NCBI GenBank assembly: GCA_029268615.1
Contig: JAQWNM010000009.1
Coordinates: forward strand, 1 to 64,000
Reading direction: 5' to 3'
Length of the DNA stretch: 64,000 bases
Origin: SAR86 cluster bacterium
Lineage (GTDB): Bacteria > Pseudomonadota > Gammaproteobacteria > Magnimaribacterales > Magnimaribacteraceae
Position 1 is the first letter of the stretch; each line of letters starts with the position of its first letter. This document shows, in pieces, positions 24,959-33,831 of the stretch. The position numbers and the translations under genes are program-made. Below the pieces are notes generated by a model. It was not told where the DNA came from, searched no databases, and saw only the letters and a list, made by a program, of their open reading frames with translations.

Positions 24959-25684
24959 CTATCTTGAAATAGTATAACCTTGTTGTTCAAGTATAAAACG
25001 ATCTTCAGTTAATGCGCCAAATTCCGACACCATGCCATTTTCATTGAATACAAATCTTGTGACTTTGTATGCTTTATAAGGGAGACCAGTAGCCTGCTCT
25101 GTTCTTGTTGACCTATCAAGCACATATACAATATTACCTTTGCTGAGAACTTCCATAATTTCAAACTCATCGGCAGCCCAATTATCTCCATCACCACTAT
25201 TTATATTATCTAAAATACCAGATTTAGAATATTCCCCAGCTATAACTCCTCTGGCAACTTCTATATTCATGGCTCTTCCATCACGTTTAATGCGAGCTTT
25301 TACTTTCTCTCCTGGCTTTCCTCTAAAAGAAAGTTTATCCATATTCCCTTCTCTTACTTGCACTCCTCTAACTGAAACAAATTCATCGCCTACTTTTAGT
25401 ACCTCTGAAGCTGGACTTCCTGGAGTTATGTAAGTAACTTTCATTTTTCCCTTATCAGCATTTGGATCAAACTGAAAACCAAAACCTACATATCTACCTG
25501 GGGACTGAATTCCATCATCCGCTAAATGATTAGTCACCATAGATCTTGTTTCTTCTTTGCCGGTAAAGGTAGCAGCCACCCATTCTTCTGCTATTGCTTC
25601 TGGACTGGTTGCATGCCCCATAGAGAGCACATTCAAGGATAGAGATCCTATTGAAATTATAATTAGCAATTTTATTTTTTTCAT
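24959..25684 (-). CDS. Exported PDZ-domain protein
   Basis: 241 residues from the ATG at 25684. The frame opens further up at 25732, but an AGAGGA Shine-Dalgarno lies just before 25684. A signal peptide (about 1-25, ending VLSMGHA) exports it. The PDZ domain (about 65-150) contains YVGFGFQFD, TYITPGSPASEVLKVGDEF and LSFRGKPGEKVKARIKR. The C-terminal part (about 165-241) has a FVFNENGMVSEFG pattern suggestive of an NTF2/SnoaL-like fold. No protease domain is present, so it is probably a periplasmic adaptor. It heads the run PDZ protein, small protein, MAPEG. Confidence 0.78.
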   Translation of the reverse strand: MKKIKLLIIISIGSLSLNVLSMGHATSPEAIAEEWVAATFTGKEETRSMVTNHLADDGIQSPGRYVGFGFQFDPNADKGKMKVTYITPGSPASEVLKVGDEFVSVRGVQVREGNMDKLSFRGKPGEKVKARIKRDGRAMNIEVARGVIAGEYSKSGILDNINSGDGDNWAADEFEIMEVLSKGNIVYVLDRSTRTEQATGLPYKAYKVTRFVFNENGMVSEFGALTEDRFILEQQGYTISR

Positions 25685-25690
25685 TTTTTT

Positions 25691-25696
25691 TCCTCT
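25691..25696 (-). promoter_or_regulatory. Ribosome binding site fixing the PDZ-protein start
   Basis: AGAGGA on the minus strand lies 6 nt before the A-run-flanked ATG at 25684, ahead of a standard Lys-rich signal peptide. It rules against the upstream ATG at 25732. Confidence 0.7.
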
Positions 25697-25781
25697 TTTT
25701 AGAAATTTACTTAATCTGATGTTGTCATACATAAAAAATATGTAAAGCTTTTCTCACTAAGACTTAATTAAATCAATTAGT

Positions 25782-25816
25782 TTGAAACTGGTAATATTTA
25801 TATTAAGATATTACCA
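25782..25816 (+). promoter_or_regulatory. Promoter with overlapping operator-like palindrome before the Atu-type operon
   Basis: TTGAAA at 25782-25787 is a good -35 and TAAGAT at 25804-25809 a fair -10 (spacing 16). Perfect 9-bp arms TGGTAATAT (25789-25797) and ATATTACCA (25808-25816) flank a 10-nt spacer, covering the promoter spacer and the -10. This geometry is typical of a repressor operator. The TetR-family regulator encoded at 30562 in the same operon is the obvious candidate ligand (inference). A Shine-Dalgarno AGAGGAGAG follows at 25835-25843. Confidence 0.5.
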
Positions 25817-25847
25817 TATAGAAAAATCATTTTAAGAGGAGAGAATT

Positions 25848-26963
25848 ATGGCTATCAAAAGCAGGATTTGTGACACTTTTGGAATTAAATATCCCATCTT
25901 TTTAGCTGGCATGGGAGGAGCTGCTAATCCGGCATTAGCAGCAGCCGTTTCTAATGCAGGAGGCCTAGGCGTACTAGGAGCTGCAGCTTGCACACCCGAG
26001 CAAATGAGGCGATGGATAAAAGAAACTAGGGAGTTAACTGACAAACCTTTTGGTGTAGATACTTTACTTCCCATGTCTGTAAGAGGAGGAGGAAATATTA
26101 AGCAAAATCAAGGTCAAGACCCTGCGGATCTTGTAGCTGATTATAAGAAAATGGCTATGCAATTCATGACTGAACAAGGACTTAAGATAGTTGAGGAAGA
26201 CAGGGAAGCAACTGCCATTGAAAGTGTAGGTCTGTTTACAAAAGAATTTTTTGAAGCCCAAATGGAAGTAGTAATTGAGGAAAAAGTTCCTGTCTATGCA
26301 GCTGGATTAGGTAACCCTGACCCTTGGATGGAAAGAATGAGAGCAAATAATACTAAAGTAATGACTGTTGTCGGCGCTGTCAGGCATACAGTTAAAGTAG
26401 CAGCTGCAAATGTTGATGCAATTGTAGCCCAAGGTCACGATGCTGGAGGCCATAATTCTCCAATAGGTACCATGGCTTTACTGCCTCAAGTTGTAGATGC
26501 AGCTAATGGAATACCAGTTCTAGGAGCAGGTGGTATCAGTGACGGAAGAGGTATAGCAGCTGCACTCATGCTAGGCGCTGAGGGAGTATGGATTGGTTCA
26601 GCTTTTTTGGCCGCTGAAGAATCAGGAATTCATCCACACCAAAAACAAGCAATTGTAGATTCTACTGAAGAAGGAACGGTTATTTCTCGTTCTATTACTG
26701 GAAAACCAGCCAGAATTATAAGGAGTGCATGGACAGATTTTTGGGAAAGATCTGATCATGACCCCCTTCCTATGCCCTATCAATCTGCTATTGCCGGCAA
26801 GGTGTTAGCAGCTGCAGATATTGATGGCAGACAAGATATTAATCCTGGTTTTGCAGGACAAGGTATAGGCATGATTAAAAAAGTTAGGCCAGCCGCAGAA
26901 ATCATGGCTGAATTAGTTGAAGGCCTTGAAAGGACTCTGCAAGACTCAAAAAAATTGACCTAG
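25848..26963 (+). CDS. Nitronate monooxygenase (2-nitropropane dioxygenase family)
   Basis: 371-residue FMN-binding TIM barrel. KYPIFLAGMGGAANPALAAA and NAGGLGVLGAA are the N-terminal flavin-site motifs. GHDAGGHN contains the putative catalytic His, and LGAGGISDGRGIAAALMLGA is the phosphate-binding loop. The family oxidises alkyl nitronates or acts as NAD(P)H:quinone reductase. It is the first gene of a long plus-strand operon, 28 nt before the carboxyltransferase gene. Its role next to acyl-CoA carboxylase genes is unclear; detoxifying propionate-3-nitronate-like inhibitors is one possibility. Confidence 0.88.
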   Translation: MAIKSRICDTFGIKYPIFLAGMGGAANPALAAAVSNAGGLGVLGAAACTPEQMRRWIKETRELTDKPFGVDTLLPMSVRGGGNIKQNQGQDPADLVADYKKMAMQFMTEQGLKIVEEDREATAIESVGLFTKEFFEAQMEVVIEEKVPVYAAGLGNPDPWMERMRANNTKVMTVVGAVRHTVKVAAANVDAIVAQGHDAGGHNSPIGTMALLPQVVDAANGIPVLGAGGISDGRGIAAALMLGAEGVWIGSAFLAAEESGIHPHQKQAIVDSTEEGTVISRSITGKPARIIRSAWTDFWERSDHDPLPMPYQSAIAGKVLAAADIDGRQDINPGFAGQGIGMIKKVRPAAEIMAELVEGLERTLQDSKKLT

Positions 26964-26991
26964 ATTTAATAATTAAAAAATAAAAAAAATT

Positions 26992-28632
26992 ATGTCGCTT
27001 GCACCTCCAATCATAACTAATCTAAATACTAGTTCCGAAGCATTTGAAAAGAATAAGCAATCAATGCTTGAGAAACTTGAAAATATAGAAGACCTTTTGG
27101 ATTATGTTGAACTTGGTGGTGGCATGCATCACCACGAAAGATTAGCTGCACGAGGAAAGATGCCGGTTCGGGAGAGAATCGCTAATTTTCTTGATCCTGA
27201 TACACCTTTTTTAGAGATCAGCGCTTTAGCTGCTTATGATTCAGATTATCCTGTTGGTGGAGGCTGCGTAGCTGGTATTGGTATTATAGCCGGAACTGAA
27301 TGTGTAATATTTGCTAATGATCCTACTGTCCTTGCGGGAGCCATGCACGCTTATTCAGGAAAAAAATGGACACGAGCTATGGAAATCTCCAGAGTAAATA
27401 AGTTGCCTTATGTCCAATTTGTAGAATCTGCTGGAGGCGATCTAAGGATGGGAGGCGGTAAAGGGAAAGAAAGAGGTACTATGCTTGGAGGAGGCCATTT
27501 TGCTGAATCAGGAAGAACATTCTATGACGTGACAGAATTATCTAAACTAAGAATACCAACCATCTCAATTGTTTTTGGATCTTCAACAGCTGGAGGTGCC
27601 TATCAACCTGGGATGTCAGATTATAATATTTTTATAAAAAAACAGTCTAAGGTTTTCTTAGGAGGTCCTCCATTGGTAAAAATGGCAACGGGAGAGGAAT
27701 CAGATGATGAAACTTTAGGCGGAGGTCAAATGCATGCCGAGAAATCTGGATTAGCAGACTATTTAGCCGAAGATGAAATGGATGCTCTCAGGATTGCCAG
27801 AGAAGTAGTTTCTCATCTTAATTGGAGAAAAGAAGGTAACAAACCTCTCCACAGATCTGAAGAACCAATAAATGAGATAGAGGATTTACTTGGTTTAGTG
27901 GATCCAGATTTAAAAAGACCTTTTGATGTCAAAGAAGTCATTAGCCGTGTCGTTGACGGATCAAGATTTGAAGAATTTAAACCTTTATTTGGATCTACAA
28001 TGGTTTGCGGTTTTGCGTCTATACATGGCTACACAGTTGGAATTTTAGGAAATAATGGTCCTATTTTTCCAGACACGGCCTCTAAAGGAGCTCACTTTGT
28101 CCAGCTATGTAACCAGATTGATGTGCCCATTATTTTTCTGCAGAATATAACTGGATTTGTAGTAGGCAAAGACTATGAAAAAGATGGTCAAATAAAAAAA
28201 GGGGCTCAATTCTTAAATGCAGTTTCAAATTCTACCGTTCCTCATTTGACTATAATTTTAGGAAATTCATACGGGGCTGGAACGTATGCAATGTCTGGAA
28301 GAGCATTTGATAATAGATTTACGTTTCTATGGCCTTCTGCAAAAATTGCTGTTATGGGCCCGCAGCAAATAGCCGGTGTTATGTCTATTGTAAGGAGAGC
28401 TAGAGCAGCAAGAACTGGTGAAAAATTTGATGAAAAAGAAGACGCTAAAATGGTTGCTTTTGCAGAGAAAATTCAAGAAGAAGGTTCTTTAGCTCTAAGG
28501 GCAACTGGAGCTATTAGTGATGATGGAATTATTGACCCAAGAGATACTAGAACTGTACTGGGTATGTGCTTATCAATTGTAAATGGGAAACTTGTTGAAG
28601 GTACATCGGGTTACGGAGTGTATAGACTATGA
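26992..28632 (+). CDS. Biotin-dependent acyl-CoA carboxylase, carboxyltransferase (beta) subunit
   Basis: 546 residues with tandem crotonase-fold carboxyltransferase domains. The first half has GGGMHHHERLAARGKMPVRE and FVESAGGDLRMGGG, then GSSTAGGAYQPGMSDY. The second half has RVVDGSRFEEFKP, NNGPIFPDTASKGAHF and GNSYGAGTYAMSGRAFD. This is the methylcrotonyl/geranyl-CoA-type beta subunit, which moves CO2 from carboxybiotin to an acyl-CoA. The neighbouring AtuA-family and hydratase genes make a geranyl-CoA (AtuC-like) or related branched substrate plausible; methylcrotonyl-CoA cannot be excluded. The stop overlaps the alpha-subunit start as ATGA. Confidence 0.92.
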   Translation: MSLAPPIITNLNTSSEAFEKNKQSMLEKLENIEDLLDYVELGGGMHHHERLAARGKMPVRERIANFLDPDTPFLEISALAAYDSDYPVGGGCVAGIGIIAGTECVIFANDPTVLAGAMHAYSGKKWTRAMEISRVNKLPYVQFVESAGGDLRMGGGKGKERGTMLGGGHFAESGRTFYDVTELSKLRIPTISIVFGSSTAGGAYQPGMSDYNIFIKKQSKVFLGGPPLVKMATGEESDDETLGGGQMHAEKSGLADYLAEDEMDALRIAREVVSHLNWRKEGNKPLHRSEEPINEIEDLLGLVDPDLKRPFDVKEVISRVVDGSRFEEFKPLFGSTMVCGFASIHGYTVGILGNNGPIFPDTASKGAHFVQLCNQIDVPIIFLQNITGFVVGKDYEKDGQIKKGAQFLNAVSNSTVPHLTIILGNSYGAGTYAMSGRAFDNRFTFLWPSAKIAVMGPQQIAGVMSIVRRARAARTGEKFDEKEDAKMVAFAEKIQEEGSLALRATGAISDDGIIDPRDTRTVLGMCLSIVNGKLVEGTSGYGVYRL

Positions 28633-30557
28633 CGTTTCATAAATTACTTATTGCAAATAGAGGTGAAATTGCTTGCAGAATTATAAGAAGTGCACATGAA
28701 ATGGGCATAACATGTGTTGCTGTTTATGTTGATGCTGATACTAATTCTCCATATGTGAAACAAGCAGATGAGGCCATTAAACTAAAAGAAGATTATCTAG
28801 ATGGTAAAGAAATCATAGAAGCAGCTCTTTGTTGTGGAGCTCAAGCTATTCATCCAGGATATGGTTTTTTATCAGAAAATGCTAAATTTTCAAGAGACGT
28901 TATCAAATCTGGACTTATCTGGGTTGGCCCGAGTTCTAGGGTCATATCTTCGATGGGAGACAAACTTAAAGCAAAAGAAATAGCTGACAAAGTGGGCGTA
29001 CCAACTTTGCCAATGACTACTGATCCTAAAAAAGCTAAAAATATTGGCTATCCCATACTCATCAAGGCTGCAGCTGGAGGAGGTGGTAAAGGAATGAGGA
29101 TAGTTAAATCAGAAAAAGATCTTAAAGAAGCAATTATTGGAGCAAAGAGAGAAGCTTTGACAGGATTTGCGGATGATAGGATTTTTATTGAGCGTTATGT
29201 TGACGCCTCAAGACATATTGAGATGCAAATATTAGGAGACTCTAAAGGTAACATAGTTCACTTAGGTGAAAGAGAATGTTCTATCCAAAGACGGCATCAA
29301 AAAATTATTGAGGAATCTCCTTCTCCTAGAGTAGATCTCGAAATGAGAAATGCCATGGGTGAAGCAGCCATAAAACTTGCTAAGAAATTAAAATATGAAT
29401 CCGCCGGAACTATTGAATTCTTAGTAGATGATAAAACAGGAGAATTTTGGTTTTTAGAAGTTAACACTCGACTTCAAGTTGAGCATCCAGTGACGGAAGG
29501 AGTCACAGGTAAAGATTTAGTCTATGAACAATTGAGGATCGCAAGAGGCGAAGAATTAGGTTACTCGCAAGAAGATATATCTTGGAGCGGCTCATCAATA
29601 GAAGCAAGGCTATACGCCGAGGATCCAGCTAATGACTTCTTGCCGGCTACCGGAGAACTAATAGCTTTTGAAGCTAATCCCGATATTAAAGTTAGATGGG
29701 ATACTGGTGTAGAAAAAGGGTCCATAATAGGCACAGACTTTGATCCAATGATAGCAAAAGTTATATCTACGGCTCGTACTCGAACTGATGCCGCAAATAA
29801 GCTTGCTTTTGCACTAGAAACTCTTCACATTGGAGGACTAACCACTAATAGAGATTTTTTAGTGGCATCTTTAAGAACAAAACAATTTCATAAAGGGCTT
29901 ACTACTTCTGATTTCATTAAGAAAGCTAACCCCAAAAGATCTATCATTTTAAAGGGGAAAGATCTCAATCATGCTACTTCAATAGCTGCATTATGGATTC
30001 AAGGTGAAAATAGGAATGATGCTCTCTTATTAAATGAAATACCTTCTGGATGGAGAAACTCTAGACTTCCTCTACAAACGACCTCATTTAAGTACCTAGA
30101 ACAGGATATTACTGTTGCATACCGATCTAATCGAAATGGTTTTTTTGATCTTAATAAAAACTCAACGGCAAGGATTATTAAGTGGAGCAAAAAAGAAATA
30201 GACGTTGAAATAGATAATAAACGCTTCTCTTCAAAAGTTACAAAAAAGGGAAATAGAATTTTAGTTCACATGCCTTGGGGAGATGTTTTATTAGAGATTC
30301 TTCCTCGTTTTCTAGTTCCTGGATCAGACATAGAAACAGGAGGTCTAAAAGCTCCAATGCCAGGAAAAGTTATAGACTTGAAGATAAAAGTTGGTAGTAA
30401 AGTAAAGAAAGGAGATATTCTAGTTATTTTAGAAGCTATGAAAATGGAACATCAGATAACTGCAACAGAAAATGGAAAAGTTACTGAAGTATTTATAAAA
30501 GAAGGTAACCAAATAGAAAATGGTGCATTGCTAATGGTGGTTGAAGCAAATCAATAA
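28629..30557 (+). CDS. Biotin-dependent acyl-CoA carboxylase, biotin carboxylase/BCCP (alpha) subunit
   Basis: 642 residues. The biotin carboxylase domain (1-450) carries LLIANRGEIACRIIRSA, the glycine-rich ATP loop AAAGGGGKGMRIV, RECSIQRRHQK and FLEVNTRLQVEHPVTE. A linker domain (about 450-565) follows, then the biotinyl domain, where EAMKMEH contains the biotinylated Lys605. The protein loads CO2 onto biotin using ATP and bicarbonate for the beta subunit at 26992. Length and domain order match MccA/AtuF-type subunits. It overlaps the beta-subunit gene by 4 nt. Confidence 0.93.
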   Translation: MTFHKLLIANRGEIACRIIRSAHEMGITCVAVYVDADTNSPYVKQADEAIKLKEDYLDGKEIIEAALCCGAQAIHPGYGFLSENAKFSRDVIKSGLIWVGPSSRVISSMGDKLKAKEIADKVGVPTLPMTTDPKKAKNIGYPILIKAAAGGGGKGMRIVKSEKDLKEAIIGAKREALTGFADDRIFIERYVDASRHIEMQILGDSKGNIVHLGERECSIQRRHQKIIEESPSPRVDLEMRNAMGEAAIKLAKKLKYESAGTIEFLVDDKTGEFWFLEVNTRLQVEHPVTEGVTGKDLVYEQLRIARGEELGYSQEDISWSGSSIEARLYAEDPANDFLPATGELIAFEANPDIKVRWDTGVEKGSIIGTDFDPMIAKVISTARTRTDAANKLAFALETLHIGGLTTNRDFLVASLRTKQFHKGLTTSDFIKKANPKRSIILKGKDLNHATSIAALWIQGENRNDALLLNEIPSGWRNSRLPLQTTSFKYLEQDITVAYRSNRNGFFDLNKNSTARIIKWSKKEIDVEIDNKRFSSKVTKKGNRILVHMPWGDVLLEILPRFLVPGSDIETGGLKAPMPGKVIDLKIKVGSKVKKGDILVILEAMKMEHQITATENGKVTEVFIKEGNQIENGALLMVVEANQ

Positions 30558-30561
30558 AAAT

Positions 30562-31254
30562 ATGGCCGTAAGATCATCTTCTCTTAAAAATCACTTTATT
30601 GTATCTAAGAACCTTAGAGCACCTCGCCCTCTTTTATCAAAGAAAGATGAAAATAATTTAACTAAACGCCAACTTGAAGCTCTAAATGAATTAGAAAATC
30701 TTATAAAAACAGGTATCCCAGACCTCACTATGTCTCAAATAGCCAATAAATTGAAAGTATCCTTAAGGACACTTTATGAGTTAGCTCCGAGTAAGGAAGA
30801 ATTAGTCTTAATAGCCGTAGATAGGCTTTTATTTAAAATTGGTAAAGAAGCTCAAAATTCAATAAATTTAAATGATTCTCCTCTTACTCAACTTAAAAAG
30901 TATTTAAATATAACCACTAAGGCATTACATCCTACTACCCTTGCCTTTTCTAGAGATTTTAGCGAATTGAAAGGTGCCAAAGAGCTTGTTGATGCCCATG
31001 AAAATTTCGTAATAGCTTTTACTCAAAGCCTCCTAAAAGAAGCAATAAAAGAAAAAGAAATAAGAGATGTAGATACAGCTGCTTTTGCTCATGTCTTGTC
31101 AGGACTTGGAAGGGACTTTAATCGTCAGTATGCAAACTCCTCTTTTGAGCAAGATCCAGTTAGCACAGCTATGGCTATAAGTGAGATTATCTTTATTGGT
31201 TTAGAAGAAAAAACTCATGTACTGAGTTTAAATAAGGAGGAAAGCTGTGAGTAA
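30562..31254 (+). CDS. TetR-family transcriptional regulator
   Basis: 230 residues from the ATG at 30562, 4 nt after the carboxylase stop; a TTG at 30541 would overlap it. The N-terminal helix-turn-helix reads LTMSQIANKLKVSLRTLYELAPSKEELVLIAVD in outline (about residues 55-90), typical of TetR. The C-terminal all-helical ligand domain would sense an acyl-CoA or terpenoid intermediate. It lies inside the operon it probably controls, and a 9-bp-arm palindrome overlies the operon promoter at 25782-25816. It overlaps the AtuA-family start by 8 nt. Confidence 0.86.
   Translation: MAVRSSSLKNHFIVSKNLRAPRPLLSKKDENNLTKRQLEALNELENLIKTGIPDLTMSQIANKLKVSLRTLYELAPSKEELVLIAVDRLLFKIGKEAQNSINLNDSPLTQLKKYLNITTKALHPTTLAFSRDFSELKGAKELVDAHENFVIAFTQSLLKEAIKEKEIRDVDTAAFAHVLSGLGRDFNRQYANSSFEQDPVSTAMAISEIIFIGLEEKTHVLSLNKEESCE
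31234..31240 (+). promoter_or_regulatory. Ribosome binding site supporting the GTG start of the AtuA-family gene
   Basis: AAGGAGG sits 6 nt before the GTG at 31247, inside the 3' end of the TetR gene. Its strength and spacing justify the non-ATG start and the 8-nt overlap. Confidence 0.75.
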
Positions 31255-33013
31255 TAAAATAATAATAGGTAATTGCAGTGGCTTCTATGGAGATAGACTT
31301 TCTGCGGCAAAAGATATGGTTGACGGCGGTCCTCTTGACATTTTAACAGGAGATTATTTAGCTGAATTAACTATGACAATACTTTATGGCCAAAAAATGA
31401 AAAGAGGTGATGAACATGGTTATGTCGGGACTTTTCTAAAACAATTCAAAGAAATAGCTACAACCTGCCAAGAAAAAAATATAAAAGTTGTAACTAATGC
31501 TGGAGGATTGAATCCAGAATCCATGGCTCAAAAAATAGAAGAAATTATTAATGATCTAAATTTATCTTTGAAAGTAGCATATATTGATGGAGATGATCTA
31601 ATACCTAGACTCGATGAATTACACGACAAGGGAGTATTGCTGAAAAGTATAGAAAAAGATATTTCACTTAAAGATTATGGAAAAAGTGCATTGACTGCAA
31701 ATGCATATTTTGGAGCTTGGGGAATCAAGGAAGCTCTTGATAATGGTGCAGATATTGTTGTTTGTCCAAGGGTAACAGATGCTGCTGTAGTTATAGGGCC
31801 TGCTGCATGGAGATTTAATTGGTCCAGAGATAACTATGATGCACTAGCAGGATCCTTAGCAGCTGGTCATATTATAGAATGTGGAGCTCAAGCAACAGGA
31901 GGAAATTACTCTTTCTTCGAAGAAGTTCCTTCTTTCTTTAATATTGGATACCCAATAGCAGAAATATTTGAAGATGGCAGCTTTACTATAACAAAACATC
32001 CCAATACTGGTGGCCTAGTTTCTGTTGGAACTGTTACAGCTCAGCTACTTTATGAGATTAATTCTCCGGCCTACTTAAACCCAGATGTTATTGGCCATTT
32101 TGATACTTTAAAAATAGAACAAGAGCAAGATAATAGAGTACATGTCTCGGGCTGTAGAGGAAGCAGCGCCCCTCAAACTCATAAAGTTTGTATTAATCTT
32201 CAAGGTGGTTTTAGAAACGGTACAGAAATTTTGTTAACTGGACTTGATATAGAAGAAAAATCTAAGTTAGTTACTGATCTTATTTTTGATAATTTAGGTG
32301 GAAAGGAGCAATTTGATAAAGTAGATATTCAACTAAATAGAACTGAGAAAATAAACCCCTTTTCGAATGAAGAAGCGCAAGCATCTTTGAGAATCTCTGT
32401 TATGTCTAAAAATCCTGATCTAGTAGGGAGATTATTCAACGCAAAAATTACAGAATTGGCTTTAGCAAGTATCCCTGGTTACACTGGGAGAGCGGGCATG
32501 CCATCAGGAGCATATATAGAGTATTGGCCTGCTTTGGTAGACAGTCAATATATTAAAGAAAAAGTACACCTTGATGGGAAAACTATTGAAATTATCCCAA
32601 CTAGCCAACTTGGATTAGATGAAGTTTCTTACCAAAAAATACCTTATAAAAATGAATTACCAGAGATAGAAACAACAAAAAATATTCCGTTTGGAAAACT
32701 TTATGGAACGAGGTCAGGAGATAAAGGGGGCTGTGCAAATCTAGGAGTTTGGGCTAAAACAGCTGATTCTTATTCCTACTTATACGAATTCTTGACAGTA
32801 GAAAAAGTTAAAGAATTATTACCAGATCTTCAGGAATTTAATATAGATCGATATGAACTACCTAATATACTTTCTCTAAATTTCTATGTACATGACATTC
32901 TACAAGATGGTGTATCTTCATCTACTAGGCTAGATGGGCAAGCTAAATCACTTGGGGAGTATATTAGAGCAAAGAATATTGAAGTTCCTGATTTTTTATT
33001 AGATGAGAACTAG
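31247..33013 (+). CDS. AtuA-family (DUF1446) protein of acyclic terpene/branched acyl-CoA catabolism
   Basis: 588 residues, starting with GTG behind a strong Shine-Dalgarno. The N-terminal DUF1446/AtuA domain (about 1-450) reads IGNCSGFYGDRLSAAKDMV, LTGDYLAELTM and VVTNAGGLNPES. The C-terminal AtuA-like ferredoxin-fold region (about 485-588) reads LYGTRSGDKGGCANLGVW. In Pseudomonas the equivalent gene belongs to the citronellol/geraniol (atu) cluster; its reaction is not established. Here both domains are fused. It precedes the enoyl-CoA hydratase gene by 8 nt, and the cluster lacks recognisable atuB, atuD, atuG and atuH neighbours. Confidence 0.85.
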   Translation: MSNKIIIGNCSGFYGDRLSAAKDMVDGGPLDILTGDYLAELTMTILYGQKMKRGDEHGYVGTFLKQFKEIATTCQEKNIKVVTNAGGLNPESMAQKIEEIINDLNLSLKVAYIDGDDLIPRLDELHDKGVLLKSIEKDISLKDYGKSALTANAYFGAWGIKEALDNGADIVVCPRVTDAAVVIGPAAWRFNWSRDNYDALAGSLAAGHIIECGAQATGGNYSFFEEVPSFFNIGYPIAEIFEDGSFTITKHPNTGGLVSVGTVTAQLLYEINSPAYLNPDVIGHFDTLKIEQEQDNRVHVSGCRGSSAPQTHKVCINLQGGFRNGTEILLTGLDIEEKSKLVTDLIFDNLGGKEQFDKVDIQLNRTEKINPFSNEEAQASLRISVMSKNPDLVGRLFNAKITELALASIPGYTGRAGMPSGAYIEYWPALVDSQYIKEKVHLDGKTIEIIPTSQLGLDEVSYQKIPYKNELPEIETTKNIPFGKLYGTRSGDKGGCANLGVWAKTADSYSYLYEFLTVEKVKELLPDLQEFNIDRYELPNILSLNFYVHDILQDGVSSSTRLDGQAKSLGEYIRAKNIEVPDFLLDEN

Positions 33014-33021
33014 GTGAATTT

Positions 33022-33831
33022 ATGAATACAACAAAAAAATTATCATTAGATGGATTAGTTTTTGAAGCAACAAAATTAAATATTGAAGGAAATATTCTTA
33101 CAATTATTTTAGACAGACCGGAAAGAAAAAATGCATTAAATTCTGTTATGACAAATGAAATTAATTACGCTCTAGCTTTTGCAAAGCAAGAAAGATCTAT
33201 TAGGGTTGTGATTCTAGCTGCTGAAGGTGATGTATTTTGCGCTGGAGCTGATTTAAAGAATATGTCAGGTAGAGAAAAACAGCCGAAATCTGCTGTACCT
33301 CAATTAAAAGGAAATTCAGATATAAGTTTATCAATTAGACATCTAAATAAGCCAGTAATTGCTAAAATTCAAGGAAAAGTCTTGGCCGGAGCTTTATTAA
33401 TGGTCACTAATTCTACTCACGCTATTGCAGCAGATCATGCAACCTTTTCTGCTCCAGAAATATTAAGAGGCATTTGGCCTTTTATGGTTATGGCAGGTTT
33501 GTTTAGAGTTATGCCAAAAAGAGCGGGGTTAGATTTTGTAATGAGAGGTATGGCGATTGACTCTAAACAAGCTGAATCATGGGGCTTGGTAAATCAATCT
33601 GTACCTAAAGAAAAACTAGATGAAGTAGTCGATGACCTAGCTAAAGAACTAGCCAATTTAGCTCCTACTACCATGCAAATGGGCTTATCAGCATATAATG
33701 AACAAGATGCAATGAGTTTTGATGAAGCTCTTCCTTTTTTGCAAAAACAAATAGCTGCTTGTGTTCAAAGCGATGATGCCAAAGAAGGTATCACAGCCTT
33801 TCTAGAAAAAAGGAAACCTAATTGGGACTAG
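33022..33831 (+). CDS. Enoyl-CoA hydratase/isomerase family protein (possible AtuE-like)
   Basis: 269-residue crotonase fold. LDRPERKNALNSVM, the oxyanion segment VFCAGADLKNM, and KIQGKVLAGALLMVTNSTHAIAADHATFSAPE appear in the usual order; the Gly of AGALL lines up with the second oxyanion hole. In the atu pathway this enzyme would hydrate the glutaconyl-type product of the carboxylase. It is the last gene of the plus-strand operon and overlaps the convergent DMT transporter gene by 14 nt. Confidence 0.87.
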   Translation: MNTTKKLSLDGLVFEATKLNIEGNILTIILDRPERKNALNSVMTNEINYALAFAKQERSIRVVILAAEGDVFCAGADLKNMSGREKQPKSAVPQLKGNSDISLSIRHLNKPVIAKIQGKVLAGALLMVTNSTHAIAADHATFSAPEILRGIWPFMVMAGLFRVMPKRAGLDFVMRGMAIDSKQAESWGLVNQSVPKEKLDEVVDDLAKELANLAPTTMQMGLSAYNEQDAMSFDEALPFLQKQIAACVQSDDAKEGITAFLEKRKPNWD

